DNA of 64,000 nucleotides, taken from an uncultured Oscillospiraceae bacterium (lineage in GTDB: Bacteria; Bacillota; Clostridia; Oscillospirales; Oscillospiraceae). The notes beneath the pieces were generated by a model. That model was not told the origin of the DNA. It ran no database searches and saw only the letters and a list, made by a program, of their open reading frames with translations. A program made the translations under genes and the position numbers. Location of the stretch: contig CAKTQM010000001.1 in NCBI GenBank assembly GCA_934597125.1, positions 53,679-117,678 on the forward strand. The letters run 5' to 3'. Of the stretch, positions 61,661 to 64,000 are shown piece after piece; position 1 is the first letter of the stretch; the number at the start of each line of letters is the position of its first letter.

Positions 61661-62218
61661 ATGACAGATTGGGAGATCGTTGCACTATATTGGAAACGCT
61701 CCGAGGAGGCTATCACCTGTACGATGCAGAAGTACGGGCGCTATTTGCTGCGCCTTGCGCAGAATATCCTCCACATCCACGAGGAGGCCGAGGAGTGCGT
61801 CAACGAGACTTATTTGTCCGCATGGAACCAACTGCCGCCGGATAAGCCGGAGAAGCTGCTGCCCTATCTGGGGCGGATCTCCCGCTGCCTGGCGCTGAAC
61901 CGCTATGACTACCTGACGGCGCAGAAGCGGAGCATGGATTTTACGGTGCAGCTTTCGGAACTGGAGGATATTTTATCCGCGCCGGATACGCCCCAGCAGC
62001 AATACGAGCGTGCGGAACTGGCGGCTGCCATCTCGGCCTTTCTGCGCACGCAGAGTGAAGAGGATCGCAATTTGTTTGTCCGCCGCTACTGGTATTCCGA
62101 TTCTATCCACGATATTGCGGTGCAGTATGGCCTGCGGGAGAATACCGTCAAATCCCGCTTGCTGCGTACCCGCCAGCGGCTGAAGGACTATCTTGAAAAG
62201 GAGGGCTATGCCCTATGA
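61661..62218 (+). CDS. ECF-type sigma-70 family factor
   Basis: A 185-aa sigma factor. Region 2 is RYLLRLAQNILHIHEEAEEC followed by VNETYLSAWNQLPP; a linker LPYLGRISRCLALNRYDYL; region 4 is FVRRYWYSDSIHDIAVQYGL followed by RENTVKSRLLRTRQRLKDYL. This second ECF unit in the window differs in sequence from the one at 1950-2615. It overlaps the following gene by ATGA. Confidence 0.9.
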   Translation: MTDWEIVALYWKRSEEAITCTMQKYGRYLLRLAQNILHIHEEAEECVNETYLSAWNQLPPDKPEKLLPYLGRISRCLALNRYDYLTAQKRSMDFTVQLSELEDILSAPDTPQQQYERAELAAAISAFLRTQSEEDRNLFVRRYWYSDSIHDIAVQYGLRENTVKSRLLRTRQRLKDYLEKEGYAL

Positions 62219-62847
62219 ACGCAAAGGAGCTCTATCTGACCATTGGGCAGGCAGATGATGATCTGATCCTCGCAGCCAACGCAGAGCACAGCAAGCGGAA
62301 AAAGCCTGCGGTTCGCCTTTGGGTGATCGCTGCTGCCGCCTGTTTCTGCCTGGTGTTGGGCGGCGGATACCTGCACTTCTTCGGCACCGCTGTCGTATGG
62401 AATGAAGGCCCCACGGAATATGCCGCCAAGTCCTCCATCCCAGCGTACAGCGCGGTGCAAAGCCTGTCAGCGGATGCTCTGCCTGATTATTACTGCATCA
62501 CGCTGCCGGACACGATGGATGATCTGTCCAGAATACCGCTGGACATACAGATTTACACGGATGCACAGGGCAACGCGGTCTATGACCGTAATGTGTTCCG
62601 CTACGAAAACGCCGATGGCAGCAGGGGACTGAACCTGACACTCTCGCGGGTATCTTCCGCGCCGCAAACTGCCGGAGAAAGGGTGTCTCACATCCACGGC
62701 GCGGCTGTAACGCTGACGGAGGATACCTCGATTCCCGGCCGTTTGCTGCTGGGCGCCCGATGGGAACAGAATGGAACGACCGTCTACCTTGCGGCGGAGG
62801 GGATAAGTCGGGACGAATTGGTCGCCATTCTGAAAGAGCTGATCTGA
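62215..62847 (+). CDS. Probable anti-sigma membrane protein
   Basis: A 210-aa protein with a short cytoplasmic N-terminus (33 aa, DDDLILAANAEHSKRKK), one membrane span (about 34-52, RLWVIAAAACFCLVLGG) and an extracytoplasmic beta-rich domain. Coupled by ATGA overlap to the ECF sigma gene. By position and topology it should hold that sigma factor at the membrane. The sensed signal is unknown. Confidence 0.78.
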   Translation: MNAKELYLTIGQADDDLILAANAEHSKRKKPAVRLWVIAAAACFCLVLGGGYLHFFGTAVVWNEGPTEYAAKSSIPAYSAVQSLSADALPDYYCITLPDTMDDLSRIPLDIQIYTDAQGNAVYDRNVFRYENADGSRGLNLTLSRVSSAPQTAGERVSHIHGAAVTLTEDTSIPGRLLLGARWEQNGTTVYLAAEGISRDELVAILKELI

Positions 62848-62873
62848 TGTATATTTTAAGGAGGAAACAGCGT

Positions 62874-63401
62874 ATGGATTTTGAACGACTTACAGACGCA
62901 CGGCACCCGATGTATCACACCGCCATGGCGCTGTACCAAAAGAGCTTTCCACCGCACGAACAGCGGGAAGCCCCGTCACAGGAACACATTCTGCACCATC
63001 CAGAGTACCACTTTACGCTGGCTTACGATGGGGAACAGTTTGTCGGTCTGGTGCTGTATTGGGAAACACCGGACTTCCTCTATGTGGAGCATTTCTGCAT
63101 CCTGCCGGAGCTGCGGAACCGGCACTACGGGCAGCGCATTCTTGCGGCGCTGGGTAAGCAGAGCAAGACCATCATTCTTGAGATCGACCCGCCGACAGAC
63201 GAGATCTCCGTGCGGCGAAAGGGCTTCTATGAGCGCTGCGGTTTTGTGGAGAATCCCTATCTGCATGTTCATCCACCCTACCATAGAGGAAATCATGGAC
63301 ACGAACTGGTCGTGATGTCCTGTCCGGAAAGGCTCACGCCGGAGGAGTATGCGGCGTTCAGCGGGTATTTGAGCGGTGAAGTGATGCGGGATGCATTTTA
63401 A
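62874..63401 (+). CDS. GNAT-family N-acetyltransferase
   Basis: A 175-aa acetyltransferase. YHFTLAYDGEQFVGLVLYWE, DFLYVEHFCILPELRNRHYG (acetyl-CoA loop R-N-R-H-Y-G), QRILAALGKQSKTIILEIDP and RRKGFYERCGFVENPY are GNAT motifs. The ATG at 62874 follows AAGGAGGAAACAG; an in-frame ATG at 62847 would overlap this site. It is behind the sigma/anti-sigma pair, possibly as part of the same transcript. Substrate unknown. Confidence 0.88.
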   Translation: MDFERLTDARHPMYHTAMALYQKSFPPHEQREAPSQEHILHHPEYHFTLAYDGEQFVGLVLYWETPDFLYVEHFCILPELRNRHYGQRILAALGKQSKTIILEIDPPTDEISVRRKGFYERCGFVENPYLHVHPPYHRGNHGHELVVMSCPERLTPEEYAAFSGYLSGEVMRDAF

Positions 63402-63441
63402 GGGATCATCCGCAGGGAATCGGTTCTTTACGGTTTAATAG

Positions 63442-63474
63442 AAAAAGCGGGCGTCGCTTATGGCGGCGCCCGCT
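63442..63474 (-). terminator. Terminator of the polysaccharide deacetylase remnant
   Basis: AGCGGGCGCCGCC/GCGACGCCCGCT stem with a short loop, followed on the minus strand by TTTTC. It may also help end the convergent GNAT transcript. Confidence 0.75.
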
Positions 63475-63486
63475 TGCTATGTACGC

Positions 63487-63738
63487 TTATGTGGTGGAAG
63501 ATGTCTCCGCAGGGAATTGCCGCCCCGTGTGGTCGATGGTGTAGTCACCTGTCAGGATCAGCTGGCTGATGGGCAGCACGGTGTAGCCCTCGTTGATGAG
63601 ATACTCCAGAATCCGCGGCAGCGCCTCCGGCGTGTGGAGGGCGGCATTGTGGAACAGCACGATGCTCCCCGGCTGCACCTTGGAGGTGACCCTCTGGTAG
63701 ATGGTGTCCGCGTCGTAGTCCTTCCAGTCCAGGGAGTC
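63487..63738 (-). pseudogene. Polysaccharide deacetylase, 5'-truncated remnant
   Basis: Reading from 63738 down, DSLDWKDYDADTIYQRVTSK then VQPGSIVLFHNAALHTPEAL, PRILEYLINEGYTVLPISQL is the C-terminal part of a PdaA/Pgd-like NodB-fold deacetylase, including the late GSIVLFHN motif. The N-terminal catalytic Asp-His-His region is missing. Upstream of 63738 the frame reads unrelated sequence without a start codon to an in-frame stop at 63802-63804. The gene has therefore lost its 5' half. The intact enzyme would deacetylate peptidoglycan sugars or another polysaccharide. Confidence 0.78.
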
Positions 63739-64000
63739 CCTATCGGCAATGACTTGAAGCCTTTGTGCCGCAAGGGTTTGCGGGTTTGGAGGTGGTGCGC
63801 ATCAGGCGAAAATTTGACCTGTAAATAGGGCATTTGAGGGGCGTTTCAGGCACGGGAGAGGTCAAATATGAGGGGGTGTGCGCGGGGGAAGGTGGTTGAA
63901 AGATGGGGGCGGATGCGGTATACTAAAAAATAGTAGAATTTTTCTCTCTGCCGTAAGATGATTTTAGGTCGGTTGAGGGATTAGAAAACGCCGGAAACCC
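63739..64000 (+). mobile_element. Possible end of an insertion sequence (continues past the window)
   Basis: The sequence changes character at the point where the deacetylase homology stops. It includes CCTATCGGCAATGACTTGAA, GCCTTTGTGCCGCAAGGG, an inverted pair TTTGACC...GGTCAAA (63811-63879) and a good outward-reading promoter at 63896-63924, but no gene before base 64000. A transposase gene just outside would fit. No terminal repeat can be confirmed because the other end is not visible. Confidence 0.35.
63896..63924 (+). promoter_or_regulatory. Promoter reading out of the window
   Basis: TTGAAA, 17-base spacer, TATACT. The gene it serves lies beyond base 64000. Confidence 0.65.

Overview
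The window looks like a chromosome segment of a GC-rich, Gram-positive anaerobe of the Clostridia, most likely an Oscillospiraceae-type gut bacterium. The evidence is Firmicutes-style housekeeping genes (rplM-rpsI, uvrA/uvrB, recD2, comF, an mreB-like gene, yhaM), two sporulation-linked genes (spoIID, bofA), a [4Fe-4S] aldo/keto reductase, strong AGGAGG ribosome sites, sigma-A promoters, and dispersed short palindromic repeats of a kind familiar in this group. The taxon is an inference. No tRNA, rRNA, CRISPR array, prophage or replication origin was seen.

Layout. 1-8.4 kb: the end of an M20 peptidase, an ECF sigma/anti-sigma pair, rpsI-rplM, a TtcA-like tRNA thiolase, bofA with its DUF2508 partner, tadA, a lipoprotein and spoIID. 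8.4-19.9 kb: a response regulator-histidine kinase-HtrA protease operon, a split TauE/SafE exporter, DUF1540, mgtE under an M-box riboswitch, radC, and uvrB with three overlapping or close downstream genes. 19.9-34.3 kb: a 428-bp inverted-hairpin element, uvrA-recD2-comF, an mreB homologue, an aminotransferase, two small ribbon-helix-helix genes, a GntR regulator, gap, a kinase-like protein without a phospho-acceptor histidine, and mnmA.

34.4-50.3 kb is the most distinctive part. Four secreted, C-terminally membrane-anchored proteins (557, 869, 2040 and 495 aa) surround a 788-aa MalT/LuxR-type ATPase regulator. They share an N-terminal export signal and a non-LPXTG C-terminal tail. The regulator and two of the surface genes share an almost identical extended -10 promoter. 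Two surface genes share a 163-bp 3' end. A collagen-like gene in this locus has been fused, through a 12-bp shared sequence, to a truncated convergent acetyltransferase gene.

50.4-64 kb: an aldo/keto reductase-YhaM operon; a YitT-unknown-Vat-like acetyltransferase operon; a polar amino-acid ABC transporter followed by an M20 amidohydrolase, with possible arginine-repressor boxes; a divergent Rrf2 regulator/cysK pair, where cysK is preceded by a short Cys-Cys leader peptide; a second ECF sigma/anti-sigma pair; a GNAT gene; and the 3' remnant of a polysaccharide deacetylase whose 5' part has been replaced by what may be the end of an insertion sequence running off the window.
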